From: Gillisella vitis
GTDB lineage: Bacteria > Pseudomonadota > Alphaproteobacteria > Rhizobiales > Rhizobiaceae
Direction of reading: 5' to 3'
NCBI RefSeq assembly: GCF_021559775.1
Contig: NZ_CP056047.1
Coordinates: forward strand, 3,596,501 to 3,660,500
Length of the DNA stretch: 64,000 nt
Position numbers and translations under genes: made by a program. Shown in pieces: positions 28,500 through 38,373 of this stretch (position 1 is the first letter of the stretch; every line of letters begins with the position of its first letter). Under the pieces are notes generated by a model, which saw only the letters and a list, made by a program, of their open reading frames with translations, had not been told where the DNA came from and did not search any database.

Positions 28500-29591
28500 A
28501 TGGGCGCCTATATCCTGCGCCGCCTGCTGTTGATGATCCCGACCATGGTCGGCATCATGGGCATTTCCTTCCTCGTCATCCAGTTTGCCCCCGGCGGTCC
28601 GGTGGAACAGGTGGTGGCGCAATTGAGCGGCCAGGGTGACAGCGCCGACCAGCGGCTTTCCGGTGGTGGCGATATCGTCAGCCAGGGCGGCATGGGCGAT
28701 GGCGGCTCGAACTATCGCGGTGCGCAGGGGCTGGACCCGGATCTGATCAAGAAACTGGAAAAGCAGTTCGGCTTCGACAAGCCGCCACTCACCCGGTTTC
28801 TGGACATGATGTGGAACTATATCCGCTTCGATTTCGGCGAGAGCTTTTTCCGCAACACCTCGGTGATTGACCTGATCGTCGAGAAAATGCCGGTCTCGAT
28901 CTCGCTCGGCGTCTGGGTTCTGTTGCTGTCCTATGCGATTTCGATTCCGCTCGGCATCCGCAAGGCCGTCAAGGACGGCTCGACCTTCGATGTCTGGACC
29001 TCCGGCATCGTCGTGGTCGGCTATGCTGTGCCGGGCTTCCTGTTCGGCATTCTGCTAATCGTGCTGTTTGCCGGTGGCTCCTTCTACAATTGGTTTCCGC
29101 TGCGTGGCCTGACCTCCGATAATTTCGCCGATCTCAGCTGGTGGCAGAAGATCCTCGATTATTTCTGGCATCTGACCCTGCCGCTGACCGCATTGCTACT
29201 TTCGGCCTTTGCCACCACGACGCTGCTTACCAAGAATTCCTTCATCGACGAGATCAAGAAGCAATATGTGGTGACGGCCCGTGCCAAGGGCCTCAGCGAA
29301 CATCGGGTGCTATACGGCCATGTGTTTCGCAATGCGATGCTGATCGTCATTGCCGGTATTCCCGGCGCTTTCGTCTCGGCCTTCTTCACCGGTTCGCTGC
29401 TGATCGAGAATATCTTCTCACTGGATGGCCTGGGACGTCTCGGCTATCTGTCGATCATCAACCGCGATTATCCGATTGTGTTTGCCACGCTTTATATCTT
29501 CTCGCTGCTGGGCCTGGTGGTCAGCCTCGTCTCGGATTTGATCTATACCTGGATCGATCCACGCATCGATTTTGACCGGAGGGATGTCTGA
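28500..29591 (+). CDS. yejB: Peptide/microcin C ABC permease YejB
   Basis: A 363-residue inner-membrane permease. An N-terminal helix (LLLMIPTMVGIMGISFLVIQ) is followed by a long periplasmic loop rich in Gly and Ser, as in YejB. The binding-protein-dependent permease domain has the EAA-type loop VVTARAKGLSEHRVLYGHVF. Its TGA overlaps the yejE ATG (ATGA-like), showing translational coupling. Confidence 0.95.
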   Translation: MGAYILRRLLLMIPTMVGIMGISFLVIQFAPGGPVEQVVAQLSGQGDSADQRLSGGGDIVSQGGMGDGGSNYRGAQGLDPDLIKKLEKQFGFDKPPLTRFLDMMWNYIRFDFGESFFRNTSVIDLIVEKMPVSISLGVWVLLLSYAISIPLGIRKAVKDGSTFDVWTSGIVVVGYAVPGFLFGILLIVLFAGGSFYNWFPLRGLTSDNFADLSWWQKILDYFWHLTLPLTALLLSAFATTTLLTKNSFIDEIKKQYVVTARAKGLSEHRVLYGHVFRNAMLIVIAGIPGAFVSAFFTGSLLIENIFSLDGLGRLGYLSIINRDYPIVFATLYIFSLLGLVVSLVSDLIYTWIDPRIDFDRRDV

Positions 29592-30727
29592 TGGCAGCCG
29601 TTCCCGAACACTTGGCCAAGCCGCCGAAAAAGCCGTTCCTGACCCCGATCAACCGCCGCCGCCTGGAGAATTTCAAGGCCAACCGGCGCGGCTCCTGGTC
29701 CTTCTGGATCTTCATGGTTCTGTTCGGACTGAGCCTCTGCGCCGAGCTGATCGCCAATGATCGGCCAATTATCGCCTCCTATAAGGGTGAGATCCTGTTT
29801 CCGGTCGCCATCAACTATCCAGAGGAAAAGTTTGGTGGCTTTCTGGCCGTCACCGATTATCGCTCCAGCTTCGTCTCGGACGAGATCAATGCCCATGGCT
29901 GGATGATCTGGCCGCCGATCCGCTATTCCTATCGCACGGTGAATTCGGAAATTCCGCAATCGGCCCCGACGCCGCCCTTCTGGTTGATGGACGCCAAGCA
30001 GCGTTGCTCGGCCTATCCGAAGGGGGCGGATGACCCCAATTGCATCCTCGGCAACATGAACTGGCTTGGCACCGACGATCAGGCCCGCGATGTCATGGCG
30101 CGAATGATTTACGGTTTCCGCATTTCCGTACTGTTCGGTCTGGCGCTGACGATGATTTCCGCCGTGATCGGCGTGTCAGCCGGTGCCGTGCAGGGCTATT
30201 TTGGCGGCAAGACCGATCTGCTGATGCAGCGGTTCATCGAGATCTGGTCATCGATCCCACTGCTTTATATCCTGCTGATCATCGCCTCGCTGCTGCCGCC
30301 GGGCTTTTTCATTCTGCTTGGCATCATGCTGCTGTTCACCTGGGTGCATTTCGTCGGTATCGTGCGGGCGGAGTTTCTGCGGGCCAGAAATTTTGAATAT
30401 GTCAACGCCGCCCGGGCGCTTGGGGTTGGCAATTGGACCATCATGCGCCGCCATCTGCTGCCCAATGCCATGGTGGCGACCTTGACCTTCCTGCCCTTCA
30501 TCCTGTCGGGATCGATCACCACCCTGACTTCGCTGGATTTCCTTGGCCTCGGCATGCCGCCCGGCTCGCCTTCGCTGGGTGAGCTGATTGCCCAGGGCAA
30601 GCGCAATCTGCAAGCGCCCTGGCTGGGGCTGACGGCCTTCTTCACCATGGCGATCATGCTGTCCCTGCTGATTTTCGTCGGCGAGGCGGTGCGCGATGCC
30701 TTTGATCCGAGGAAGACCTTCAAATGA
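29591..30727 (+). CDS. yejE: Peptide/microcin C ABC permease YejE
   Basis: A 378-residue second permease of the Yej system. One N-terminal membrane helix (FWIFMVLFGLSLCAELI) precedes a large periplasmic region with the MNWLGTDDQARDVMARMIYG motif typical of DppC-like permeases. Five further helices and the EAA loop YVNAARALGVGNWTIMRRHL follow. It overlaps yejB and yejF by a few bases on either side. Confidence 0.95.
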   Translation: MAAVPEHLAKPPKKPFLTPINRRRLENFKANRRGSWSFWIFMVLFGLSLCAELIANDRPIIASYKGEILFPVAINYPEEKFGGFLAVTDYRSSFVSDEINAHGWMIWPPIRYSYRTVNSEIPQSAPTPPFWLMDAKQRCSAYPKGADDPNCILGNMNWLGTDDQARDVMARMIYGFRISVLFGLALTMISAVIGVSAGAVQGYFGGKTDLLMQRFIEIWSSIPLLYILLIIASLLPPGFFILLGIMLLFTWVHFVGIVRAEFLRARNFEYVNAARALGVGNWTIMRRHLLPNAMVATLTFLPFILSGSITTLTSLDFLGLGMPPGSPSLGELIAQGKRNLQAPWLGLTAFFTMAIMLSLLIFVGEAVRDAFDPRKTFK

Positions 30728-32352
30728 GCGCGCCTCTTCTCTCCGTCCGCGATCTGTCGGTCGCCTTTCATCAGGGCGAAAGCCAGAGCCTTGCCGTCGA
30801 TCACGTCAGTTTTGACATTGCATCGGGCGAAATCCTGGCGCTGGTCGGCGAATCCGGCTCCGGCAAATCGGTTTCGGCAGCCTCGATCCTCAAACTTCTG
30901 CCCTATCCCGCCGCCAGCCATCCCTCCGGTCAGATCCTGTTTGACGGGCGGGATCTGCTGACCCTGTCGGAACCGGCTTTGCGGGCCGTGCGTGGCAATG
31001 ACATTACCATGATCTTCCAGGAGCCGATGACCTCGCTCAACCCGCTGCACAGCATCGAGCGGCAGATCGGCGAAATCCTCGAACTCCACCAGTCGCTGAC
31101 AGGGGACGCCGCCCGCAAGCGGACGCTGGAGCTGCTGCTTCAGGTCGGCATCCGCGAGCCGGAAAAGCGGCTGTCGGCCTTTCCTCATGAATTGTCCGGC
31201 GGCCAACGTCAGCGGGTGATGATTGCCATGGCGCTTGCCAACCGGCCAAAGCTGCTAGTGGCCGATGAACCGACCACGGCGCTGGATGTGACGGTGCAGG
31301 CGCAAATCCTGGAGCTTCTGGCCGGGCTGAAGCGTGAGCATGGCATGTCCATGCTGTTCATCACCCATGATCTTGGCATTGTCCGTAAATTCGCTGACCG
31401 CGTTTGTGTGATGACCGGCGGCAAAATCGTTGAGAGCGGCCCGGTTGAGGCAATTTTCGCCAATCCGCAACATGCCTATACCCAGAAATTGCTGGCATCC
31501 GAGCCGCGCGGTGTGCCGCCGGAAACCGATCTAACCAAGCCGGTCGTGATGGAAGGGCAGGAAATCCGTGTCTGGTTCCCGATCAAGGCCGGGTTTCTGC
31601 GCCGGGTGGTGGACAATGTGAAGGCCGTGGACGGCGTCGATCTGACGCTGCGCGCTGGACAGACGCTTGGTGTGGTCGGCGAATCCGGCTCCGGCAAGAC
31701 CACGCTGGGTCTGGCGCTGGCCCGGTTGATCTCGTCCGAAGGCCGGATCGGCTTTCTCGGCAACAATATCGATGGCTATTCATTCAAGCAGATGCGCCCG
31801 CTGCGCGACCGTTTGCAAGTGGTGTTCCAGGACCCGTTCGGGGCGCTCAGCCCGCGCATGTCGGTGGGTGATATCATTGCCGAGGGATTGCGAGTGCATG
31901 AACGGGGCCTCACGGCAGCAGAGCGCGACAGGCGGGTCTGCTGGGCGCTGGAGGAAGTCGGGCTGGATATCACCACCCGCTGGCGCTATCCGCATGAGTT
32001 TTCGGGCGGTCAGCGGCAGCGTATTGCCATTGCCCGTGCCATGGTGCTGAAACCGCGCTTCGTGATGCTGGATGAGCCGACCTCGGCGCTGGACATGACC
32101 GTGCAGGCGCAGGTGGTGGATCTGTTGCGCGATTTGCAGAGCCGCCATGACCTCGCCTATCTGTTCATCAGCCACGACCTGAAGGTGGTGAAGGCGCTGG
32201 CCAATGACATCATCGTCATGCGATCAGGAAAAGTTGTCGAGCAGGGACCGGCGCAGGAGGTTTTCACCGCGCCGAAACAGGATTATACCAAGGCCCTTCT
32301 TGCTGCCGCATTCGACCTCAAGGCCATGAATATCGGTGGTGTCAGCCAATAA
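30724..32352 (+). CDS. yejF: Dual ATP-binding protein YejF
   Basis: A 542-residue protein with two fused ABC ATPase domains that energises YejBE. The first domain has Walker [12 protein letters not shown], signature [15 protein letters not shown] and Walker [13 protein letters not shown]. The second has [26 protein letters not shown] and [12 protein letters not shown]. All catalytic elements are intact in both halves. The ATG overlaps the yejE stop by 4 bases. Confidence 0.96.
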   Translation: MSAPLLSVRDLSVAFHQGESQSLAVDHVSFDIASGEILALVGESGSGKSVSAASILKLLPYPAASHPSGQILFDGRDLLTLSEPALRAVRGNDITMIFQEPMTSLNPLHSIERQIGEILELHQSLTGDAARKRTLELLLQVGIREPEKRLSAFPHELSGGQRQRVMIAMALANRPKLLVADEPTTALDVTVQAQILELLAGLKREHGMSMLFITHDLGIVRKFADRVCVMTGGKIVESGPVEAIFANPQHAYTQKLLASEPRGVPPETDLTKPVVMEGQEIRVWFPIKAGFLRRVVDNVKAVDGVDLTLRAGQTLGVVGESGSGKTTLGLALARLISSEGRIGFLGNNIDGYSFKQMRPLRDRLQVVFQDPFGALSPRMSVGDIIAEGLRVHERGLTAAERDRRVCWALEEVGLDITTRWRYPHEFSGGQRQRIAIARAMVLKPRFVMLDEPTSALDMTVQAQVVDLLRDLQSRHDLAYLFISHDLKVVKALANDIIVMRSGKVVEQGPAQEVFTAPKQDYTKALLAAAFDLKAMNIGGVSQ

Positions 32353-32381
32353 TACCAGCCTTCTGCAAGGATGCCCCCCGC

Positions 32382-33344
32382 ATGTCCCTCAAGCCTCCCG
32401 TGGTGATTGACCTCAAGTTTTCACGCGCCGCCATGCAGGCAGCGCTGGCCGGGGCCTTTCCCGATCGTGAGGTGATCGATCTCGGTGATCCCGAGAACGC
32501 TGACAGGGACCTGTCGGCGGCAGCCTATGCAGTTTTGTGGAAGCCGGAGCCATCGCTGTTTACCCGCGCCTCCGGCCTCAAAGTGCTGTTTTCCGGCGGC
32601 GCGGGTGTCGATCACGTCCTGACACTGCCGGGCCTCCCAGACCTGCCGATTGTCCGCTTCGTTGACCGCAGCCTGACGGACCGGATGAGCGAATGGGTGC
32701 TGCTGAACTGTCTCTATCACCTGCGCCATATGAGCCAATATCTGAGGCAGCAGCGCGAGAAAGTGTGGAGCGAAATTGATCTCCAGCCGGAAGCCCGCGA
32801 TGTCACCGTCGGCGTCATGGGGCTGGGCGTTCTGGGCCAGGATGCGGCGCGCAAACTGAAGGTGATGGGATTTGACGTCATCGGCTGGTCGCGGCGCAGA
32901 CGCGAGATCGACGGGATCGACACCTATGACGAGGCCCGGATCGATGAATTTCTGGCCCGTACCGATATCCTTGTCGGCCTCTTGCCGCTGACCCCGGAAA
33001 CCCGGGGCCTCTACGATAGCAGCCTGTTTTCACGGTTGCGGCAAGGGGGAGCGCTGGGCAAGCCGGTGTTTCTCAATGCCGGTCGCGGTGGAAGCCAGGT
33101 GGAAGCAGACGTCATAGCTGCTTTGCAGAAGGGCGTGTTGGGTGCCGCATCGCTTGATGTGTTTGAAAAAGAACCGCTGGCGATGGATAGCCCGCTATGG
33201 GCCATGGAAAATGTCGTCGTGACCCCTCATGCCGCAGCGGCATCGGATGTGCGGGCGCTGTTTGCCCATGTGGAGACGCAGATTGCCCGGTTTGAGGCGG
33301 GTGAGGCACTGGAGCATGTCGTGGACCGGTCTGCGGGCTACTGA
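32382..33344 (+). CDS. ghrA: Glyoxylate/hydroxypyruvate reductase A-like dehydrogenase
   Basis: A 320-residue D-2-hydroxyacid dehydrogenase predicted to reduce glyoxylate or hydroxypyruvate with NAD(P)H. The Rossmann motif is TVGVMGLGVLGQDAARKL, and the following GWSRRRR favours NADPH. Substrate-binding Arg lies in NAGRGGSQVEADV, Glu in FEKEPLAMDSPLW, and the catalytic His in VVTPHAAAASD. The gene starts 29 bases after yejF and may be read with it. Substrate assignment within this family is approximate. Confidence 0.85.
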   Translation: MSLKPPVVIDLKFSRAAMQAALAGAFPDREVIDLGDPENADRDLSAAAYAVLWKPEPSLFTRASGLKVLFSGGAGVDHVLTLPGLPDLPIVRFVDRSLTDRMSEWVLLNCLYHLRHMSQYLRQQREKVWSEIDLQPEARDVTVGVMGLGVLGQDAARKLKVMGFDVIGWSRRRREIDGIDTYDEARIDEFLARTDILVGLLPLTPETRGLYDSSLFSRLRQGGALGKPVFLNAGRGGSQVEADVIAALQKGVLGAASLDVFEKEPLAMDSPLWAMENVVVTPHAAAASDVRALFAHVETQIARFEAGEALEHVVDRSAGY

Positions 33345-33426
33345 TCCCGGAACCTTTGCCGCATCGGTACGTTGGCCTTCATAAGTGTTTACGCTTATGC
33401 GTATAAAACAGATGGAGGCTCTCCGC

Positions 33427-33708
33427 ATGGCAGGTCCAGGCAATTTCGACCCCGCTGATAGAAACTTGAACACGACGCCCGAAACGCCGGGAGCAGAGCG
33501 CCCGCTGGAGCCGACCGAGGCGCGACAGGGCTTTCGCGGTAAACCTGTCCTGATCGTACTGCTGGCCGGACTGGTTCTGGCGCTGGTTGCGTGGATACCA
33601 GCGGAATGGTGGGGCCAGAAAATTGCGCCCTCGACGGACCCGGCGACGGAAACGACGCGCCCGACCACCGCTCCGCAGCAGCCGAGCCAACCAAGCACAA
33701 CGCCCTGA
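33427..33708 (+). CDS. Small single-pass membrane protein, unknown function
   Basis: The start at 33427 (MAGPGNFDPADRN) is chosen for the GGAGG 8 bases upstream; the frame is open further up to 33385. The 93 residues contain an acidic N-terminal part and one membrane helix (PVLIVLLAGLVLALVAWIPA). The tail is rich in Pro, Thr and Gln and would lie in the periplasm. I recognise no family. It stands between ghrA and pncB on the same strand. Confidence 0.6.
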   Translation: MAGPGNFDPADRNLNTTPETPGAERPLEPTEARQGFRGKPVLIVLLAGLVLALVAWIPAEWWGQKIAPSTDPATETTRPTTAPQQPSQPSTTP

Positions 33709-33818
33709 TAGCGATAGACGGGGCCCTGATGGCGAGGGGCGGGTGTATTAGGACAATAATGAAGTTCCCGGCCACTGGACTTTGGTCACAGTTTTTTCGA
33801 TAAGGTTGGCCCTGAAAA

Positions 33819-33842
33819 GACCATAGCCATCCGGCTATGGTC
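33819..33842. repeat. Inverted repeat upstream of pncB
   Basis: Arms GACCATAGC and GCTATGGTC surround a short loop about 47 bases before the pncB start. No T-run follows, so a terminator is less likely than an operator or leader hairpin. Confidence 0.5.
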
Positions 33843-33888
33843 GTAATGGCGCGGCCAAAATCAGGCCGCTGGCAGGCGGCGAGGACGA

Positions 33889-35193
33889 ATGGCAAAGACG
33901 GATATTGCGAGGCGGGTGTATAACCATGCCTGGAAGCTTGACCCCATCGTGCGCAGTCTGCTCGATACCGATTTCTATAAACTATTGATGTTGCAGATGA
34001 TCTGGAAGCTCTATCCAGATGTGGATGTGACGTTTACGCTGATTAACCGCACGACAAGAGTGCGGATTGCCGACGAGATCGACGAGGCCGAACTGCGCGC
34101 CCAGCTTGATCACGTCCGCACGCTTGGCATCAGCAAGAAAGAGTTGATTTGGCTGGCAGGCAATAGCTTTTATGGCCGCACCCAGATTTTCGAGCCGGAA
34201 TTTCTGGCCTGGCTCTCAGCAATCCGTCTGCCAGCCTATGAGCTTTCCAAGCGCGACGGCCAATATGAGCTGACCTTCCGGGGGCGATGGATGGAAACCA
34301 CGCTGTGGGAAATCCCGGCTCTCGCAATCATCAATGAATTGCGGTCGCGGGCTGCGCTGAAATCACTCGGTTATTTCACGCTGGATGTTATCTACGCCCG
34401 TGCCAAGGCGAAGATGTGGGAAAAGGTCGAGCGGCTGAAGCAATTGCCGGGCCTGCGAATTTCCGATTTCGGCACCCGTCGCCGCCACAGCTTCCTGTGG
34501 CAAAGGTGGTGTGTGGAAGCTCTAAAGGAAGGCATTGGCGAAGCCTTTACCGGCACCAGCAATGTATTGCTGGCTATGGATTCGGATCTTGAAGCCGTTG
34601 GCACCAATGCCCATGAATTGCCGATGGTGGCCGCGGCCCTAGCGAAGACCAATGCCGAACTGGCCAATGCGCCCTATAAAGTGCTTCAGGACTGGAACAC
34701 GCTCTACAACGGCAATTTGCTGATTGTTTTGCCCGATGCCTTCGGTACATCGGCTTTCCTGCGCGATGCGCCACCGTGGGTGGCGGATTGGACGGGTTTT
34801 CGTCCCGACAGCGCCCCACCGATTGAGGGCGGCGAGAGGATCATTGCCTGGTGGGAAAAGATGGGGCGCGATCCGCGCCAGAAACTGCTGATCTTTTCCG
34901 ATGGGCTGGATGTGGACGCCATCATCGACACTTACCGTCATTTTGAAGGCCGGGTGCGAATGAGCTTTGGCTGGGGCACCAACCTCACCAATGATTTCAT
35001 TGGTTGTGCACCCCATGACATTGCCGGGCTGAAGCCGATTTCCATCGTCTGCAAGATCACCGAAGCCAATGGCCGTCCCGCCGTCAAGCTCTCCGACAAT
35101 CCTTTGAAGGCCACGGGAGAACCCGCCGAAGTCGAACGCTACCTGAAATTCTTCGGGTCCGAGGACCGTGTGGAACACGCCGTCAAGGTATAA
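33889..35193 (+). CDS. pncB: Nicotinate phosphoribosyltransferase
   Basis: Makes nicotinate mononucleotide from nicotinate and PRPP for NAD salvage. The 434 residues fit the family. The N-terminal block [20 protein letters not shown] is diagnostic. [14 protein letters not shown] contains the catalytic His region, and [11 protein letters not shown] lies in the PRPP/phosphate site. The gene is monocistronic with a convergent neighbour 16 bases away, and an inverted repeat precedes it. Confidence 0.96.
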   Translation: MAKTDIARRVYNHAWKLDPIVRSLLDTDFYKLLMLQMIWKLYPDVDVTFTLINRTTRVRIADEIDEAELRAQLDHVRTLGISKKELIWLAGNSFYGRTQIFEPEFLAWLSAIRLPAYELSKRDGQYELTFRGRWMETTLWEIPALAIINELRSRAALKSLGYFTLDVIYARAKAKMWEKVERLKQLPGLRISDFGTRRRHSFLWQRWCVEALKEGIGEAFTGTSNVLLAMDSDLEAVGTNAHELPMVAAALAKTNAELANAPYKVLQDWNTLYNGNLLIVLPDAFGTSAFLRDAPPWVADWTGFRPDSAPPIEGGERIIAWWEKMGRDPRQKLLIFSDGLDVDAIIDTYRHFEGRVRMSFGWGTNLTNDFIGCAPHDIAGLKPISIVCKITEANGRPAVKLSDNPLKATGEPAEVERYLKFFGSEDRVEHAVKV

Positions 35194-35209
35194 AACCTGT
35201 GTCGAGGGG

Positions 35210-35722
35210 TCAGGAGGATTCGTTTTCGGCAAGCCAGCTTTCGAGCGCCGCGATGGCTTTCAGCCTCAATGCGGCTTTGCGTGCCAGAGCCTTTAACAGG
35301 CTCCTGTCATTGGCACCAAAACCGAGTTCCTGCATCACCTCGCCCGGCTTCAGCCGCCGCCGCGCCATGACCGTTTCAATGCGGATAATCGTCTCCGGCA
35401 AGAGATAGCGGCCATTGGCAATCGGGCCGGCGGCAGATTTTTGCACGGACATGGTTGACCGGGACACAGCGCTTTCCAGTGCCTCGCCATTTTCCTGGAC
35501 CGCCAGCCAAGCGATAAACGCCCGACGCTCCTCAGCGCCCGCCTTTTTCCAGGAGTTTTTCAGCTTCTCCAACCGGCTGCGTTGCGGCCGCAGCCCCGCT
35601 ACTTCAAGCGCGACCCGCAGAGAACCAATACGGCCCGCTAAAAAATCACTGTAAATGCCGGGAAACATTGCGCGGAGACGCTCGACCTCCGCAGCTTTCA
35701 TCTGTTTTTCTGCTTTCGCCAT
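35210..35722 (-). CDS. Unrecognised 170-residue protein
   Basis: A basic, helix-rich protein with no signal peptide and no membrane segment. The N-terminal half carries many Arg and Lys residues (ERLRAMFPGIYSDFLAGRIG). The C-terminal part (ARRRLKPGEVMQELGFGAND) could form a helix-turn-helix, but no family is recognised. It is convergent with pncB, whose stop is 16 bases away. Base composition does not differ visibly from its neighbours. Confidence 0.65.
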   Translation of the reverse strand: MAKAEKQMKAAEVERLRAMFPGIYSDFLAGRIGSLRVALEVAGLRPQRSRLEKLKNSWKKAGAEERRAFIAWLAVQENGEALESAVSRSTMSVQKSAAGPIANGRYLLPETIIRIETVMARRRLKPGEVMQELGFGANDRSLLKALARKAALRLKAIAALESWLAENESS

Positions 35723-35878
35723 CGTCCGATCACCACTGCTTTTTCGAAGCGGTGTATCCGGGTTCAGACCGTAAGGCGAGCTGGAAAGCGGGTTTGTCGT
35801 CGTTGAATGACAGGGGTTCGGCGTGGCTGTGGCTGTCTCAGCGGGGTGCAGGGCAAGCCGGTTTGACAGGATAGCCGT

Positions 35879-36835
35879 TTATAGCGCACCCGTCGTTAAG
35901 ACGGTGCGTACCGTGCTGTCGTCAGTGTCCCAAATCTCCTGCACTTTTGAGAGGGCCACCGGTGCTGTCGCGATCTTTAATCCAGCGGGCCTTGCCGCCT
36001 GAAGCAATTCACCGATCGTCTGGATCATTCGGTTCCTTGGTACACTGCCGATACCGCTTCCCATGAGCTCGATGGCGGAGGATCGTAACACGGCAGCTGG
36101 TAGTGAGATTTGACCTCCGCTGACAGCGCCAACCTGGACAAAGCGAAGAGGCACGGCATTGGCCTTTGCCGCCGCGTCAAGCAATAATTCCGCGCTCTGA
36201 CCCCAAAGATAATCCAGAACGATATTCACTCCGTCTGCAAACTGGGCTTTGAAACTTGCGGCCAGAGCCTCCTCATCTTGCAACAGGGAAATTGTCACGT
36301 CTGCACCAAGCGCTGACAGCGATTGCAGAGCCTGCGGATTTCGTCCCGTGGCGATGATTTTTTTCGCACCGAGATGCTTGGCAATCTGCACGGCAAGCCG
36401 TCCTGCAATGCCTGTCGCGCCATTGATCAGCACGGTTTCTCCAGCATTCAATTTTGCCCGTTCACGGTATGCCATCCATGACGACATTCCGGGATTGACG
36501 ATTGCGGCAGCGGTGATGTCGTCCAGATCGTCGGGTACGGCGAGGCATTGGACGGAGGCAACGACAGTCCGCTCCGCCATACTGCCAAATGGTGCTTTCG
36601 GCAGGGCGAAATAAACCCGCTCGCCATTCTCTCTGCGCCCGACGCCATCTATTCCAGTAATAAAGGGGAAGATTCCCGATGAGCTGTAATGCGTGCCCGA
36701 AGCACGACTTTTAACGAGATGGCTAAGCGCTGCGGCCGAGACCGTGACGAGTGTTTCGCCCGTCTGGGCAACAGGTTCTTCAAAGTCGCCATAAAGAGGC
36801 GTTTGTTTGGCTCCGTAGACAACAGCAGCTTTCAC
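35879..36835 (-). CDS. Zinc-independent MDR-family oxidoreductase (quinone-reductase-like)
   Basis: A 318-residue medium-chain dehydrogenase/reductase. The GroES-like N-terminal half is followed by the NADPH-binding stretch INGATGIAGRLAVQIAKHLG and the ATGRN turn. The structural and catalytic zinc Cys clusters are absent, as in quinone oxidoreductases. It is divergent from a MarR-type regulator with a 46-base gap, a layout typical of quinone or electrophile-responsive pairs. Confidence 0.85.
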   Translation of the reverse strand: MKAAVVYGAKQTPLYGDFEEPVAQTGETLVTVSAAALSHLVKSRASGTHYSSSGIFPFITGIDGVGRRENGERVYFALPKAPFGSMAERTVVASVQCLAVPDDLDDITAAAIVNPGMSSWMAYRERAKLNAGETVLINGATGIAGRLAVQIAKHLGAKKIIATGRNPQALQSLSALGADVTISLLQDEEALAASFKAQFADGVNIVLDYLWGQSAELLLDAAAKANAVPLRFVQVGAVSGGQISLPAAVLRSSAIELMGSGIGSVPRNRMIQTIGELLQAARPAGLKIATAPVALSKVQEIWDTDDSTVRTVLTTGAL

Positions 36836-36862
36836 GATGTCTTCCTTTTCATGAGAGATTTA

Positions 36863-36879
36863 ATGTGTAATATGCACAT
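36863..36879. promoter_or_regulatory. Candidate operator between oxidoreductase and MarR genes
   Basis: ATGTG-TAATATG-CACAT is an interrupted palindrome with 5-base arms in the 46-base divergent gap. Placement and symmetry suit autoregulation by the MarR protein; this is inference. Confidence 0.45.
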
Positions 36880-36881
36880 AA

Positions 36882-37382
36882 ATGGAGATCGCATCAGTGT
36901 CAATAAAAACAGTGCAAAATACACGTAATGATGAACGCCTTCGTGCGCTACATATGTCCCTGCTCGATATCGTGGCTGTCATGAATCGCCCGCAGCGTGA
37001 TGAAATCCTGATCAAGGCAGCTGGCATCCCTCTGGATCGGGCGCTGTTTCCATTGCTTGTCAATGTAGAGAGATTCGGCCCCATCGGTGTGGTGGAGCTT
37101 GCCGACCGCAATGGACGCGATTACACCACCGTCAGCAGGCAGGTGGCCAAGCTGGAAAGCCTCGGGCTTGTCGAGCGCCGTGCCAGCAGTGCTGATCGCC
37201 GCATACGCGAGGCGGTGATAACGGCGAAAGGCAAGGCAATGACCGACCTTGTCGATGCAGCCCGCGAAAAAATCGGCCACGCCATTTTCGCCACCTGGGA
37301 AGAGCGAGATATCGAAGATCTCGTGCGATTGACGCGGAAATTTGCAGATGCCGTGAAGGAAGAGCCGGTGATCGATCCGTGA
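36882..37382 (+). CDS. MarR-family transcriptional regulator
   Basis: A 166-residue winged-helix dimer-forming regulator. The recognition region is GVVELADRNGRDYTTVSRQVAKLESLGLVERRAS, read in two parts: VELADRNGRDYTTVSRQV and KLESLGLVERR. The wing contains DRRIREAVITAKG. The start at 36882 lacks a good ribosome site, and later ATG 36954 is possible. It probably controls the divergent oxidoreductase; the ligand is unknown. Confidence 0.88.
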   Translation: MEIASVSIKTVQNTRNDERLRALHMSLLDIVAVMNRPQRDEILIKAAGIPLDRALFPLLVNVERFGPIGVVELADRNGRDYTTVSRQVAKLESLGLVERRASSADRRIREAVITAKGKAMTDLVDAAREKIGHAIFATWEERDIEDLVRLTRKFADAVKEEPVIDP

Positions 37383-37447
37383 TTGGGATGCTGTTTCACC
37401 AAAAGAGTCTCATTACGAGCGTCTCAGCGATTAAGATGGAGGCATAC

Positions 37448-37537
37448 TGGCGGACAGGGAGGGATTCGAACCCTCGGTACGCTTTCACGCACACACGCGT
37501 TCCAGGCGTGCGCCTTAAACCACTCGGCCACCTGTCC
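37448..37537 (-). tRNA. tRNA-Ser (anticodon GGA)
   Basis: A 90-base class II tRNA on the minus strand with encoded CCA. The acceptor stem GGACAGG pairs with CCTGTCC. The anticodon loop CTGGAAC gives anticodon GGA, reading UCC and UCU. A long variable arm with GTACCGAG and the T-arm GGTTCGAATCC are visible. Confidence 0.96.
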
Positions 37538-37734
37538 GTTTTTCGAAAAGCTTGCTGCTGGGCAGCTTGACCGTTCGGGCGGGACATATATCAAGGATTC
37601 GGCGGCGATCAACCCAAATCTGACAGTTTTTCGACAAAGCCTCGGAAATCTTTTGTCTGGTCCTGGATTGCGCGCTTGGGCGTAGACGGGCAATCCTGTA
37701 AAAGTGGGCTTGGGCGAGACGGAAGGAGAAGGTG

Positions 37735-38055
37735 ATGATCCGGTTTTTATTGCGCGTTCTCAGTTTCATCATGCTGGTCCTTGCTATCGTGGCGGGGACG
37801 ACCGATGCGATAGAGTCCGTCGCCTCCTCGGATGTCGTGACAACGGGTTTCGGGTCGCTCTGGGCCGATATCGGTCCGGCAAGCCTTGCCGTGGTCAAGC
37901 AGGCAATTACCGCTCACATCAGCAGCGACGCTTTGCAGCTTTCGGATAATGGCATATTGCAGCAACCGGCTTTTGCGGTTTTTCTCAGCATGGCTCTTTT
38001 GCTGTGGATCGCCGGCTATAAACGGCGGTCGCCTGCCGGACGGTTCGCAGCCTGA
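37735..38055 (+). CDS. Small membrane protein, unknown function
   Basis: A 106-residue protein from the ATG at 37735, with GGAG six bases upstream. Two membrane helices are predicted, one at the N-terminus (FLLRVLSFIMLVLAIVAG) and one near the C-terminus (AFAVFLSMALLLWIAGY). About 55 residues between them would be periplasmic. It ends with a basic cytoplasmic tail. I recognise no function; similar two-helix proteins occur in rhizobia. Confidence 0.65.
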   Translation: MIRFLLRVLSFIMLVLAIVAGTTDAIESVASSDVVTTGFGSLWADIGPASLAVVKQAITAHISSDALQLSDNGILQQPAFAVFLSMALLLWIAGYKRRSPAGRFAA

Positions 38056-38062
38056 TATTCCC

Positions 38063-38170
38063 ATCTACTGCATAATTCCTTAAATCGGAATCGATTTAAG
38101 GAATTATGCAGTAGATTTAAAGTGTTACAGCGTCCTTTGTGCGTTTTATAAAACGCGCGGCGCTGTAAGG
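38063..38170. repeat. Long perfect palindrome with adjoining hairpin
   Basis: The first unit (38063-38116) has perfect 25-base arms, beginning ATCTACTGCATAATTCC, around a 4-base GAAT centre. A second hairpin (38127-38167) has ends ACAGCG and CGCTGT and an internal GCGTTTTATAAAACGC palindrome. This two-part palindromic layout is typical of rhizobial intergenic mosaic elements. No coding capacity is visible. Confidence 0.8.
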
Positions 38171-38373
38171 CACACTCCCGGTCTATGACGTCGGCAATAC
38201 CTATCGCTCTGAGGTGTATTCTGACGTCATGTGGATTTAGAGCTGTAAAATGCTGGTTGCCGAGAGCCGTTTGCCGTAAAAACTCTTCGGGCGGGTCCGT
38301 TTTATGACGCCGAGGACGACCATCAGCGCTGTCTGCCAAACAACGCCTGTGGTTAAAACGGGCTATGCTATAC

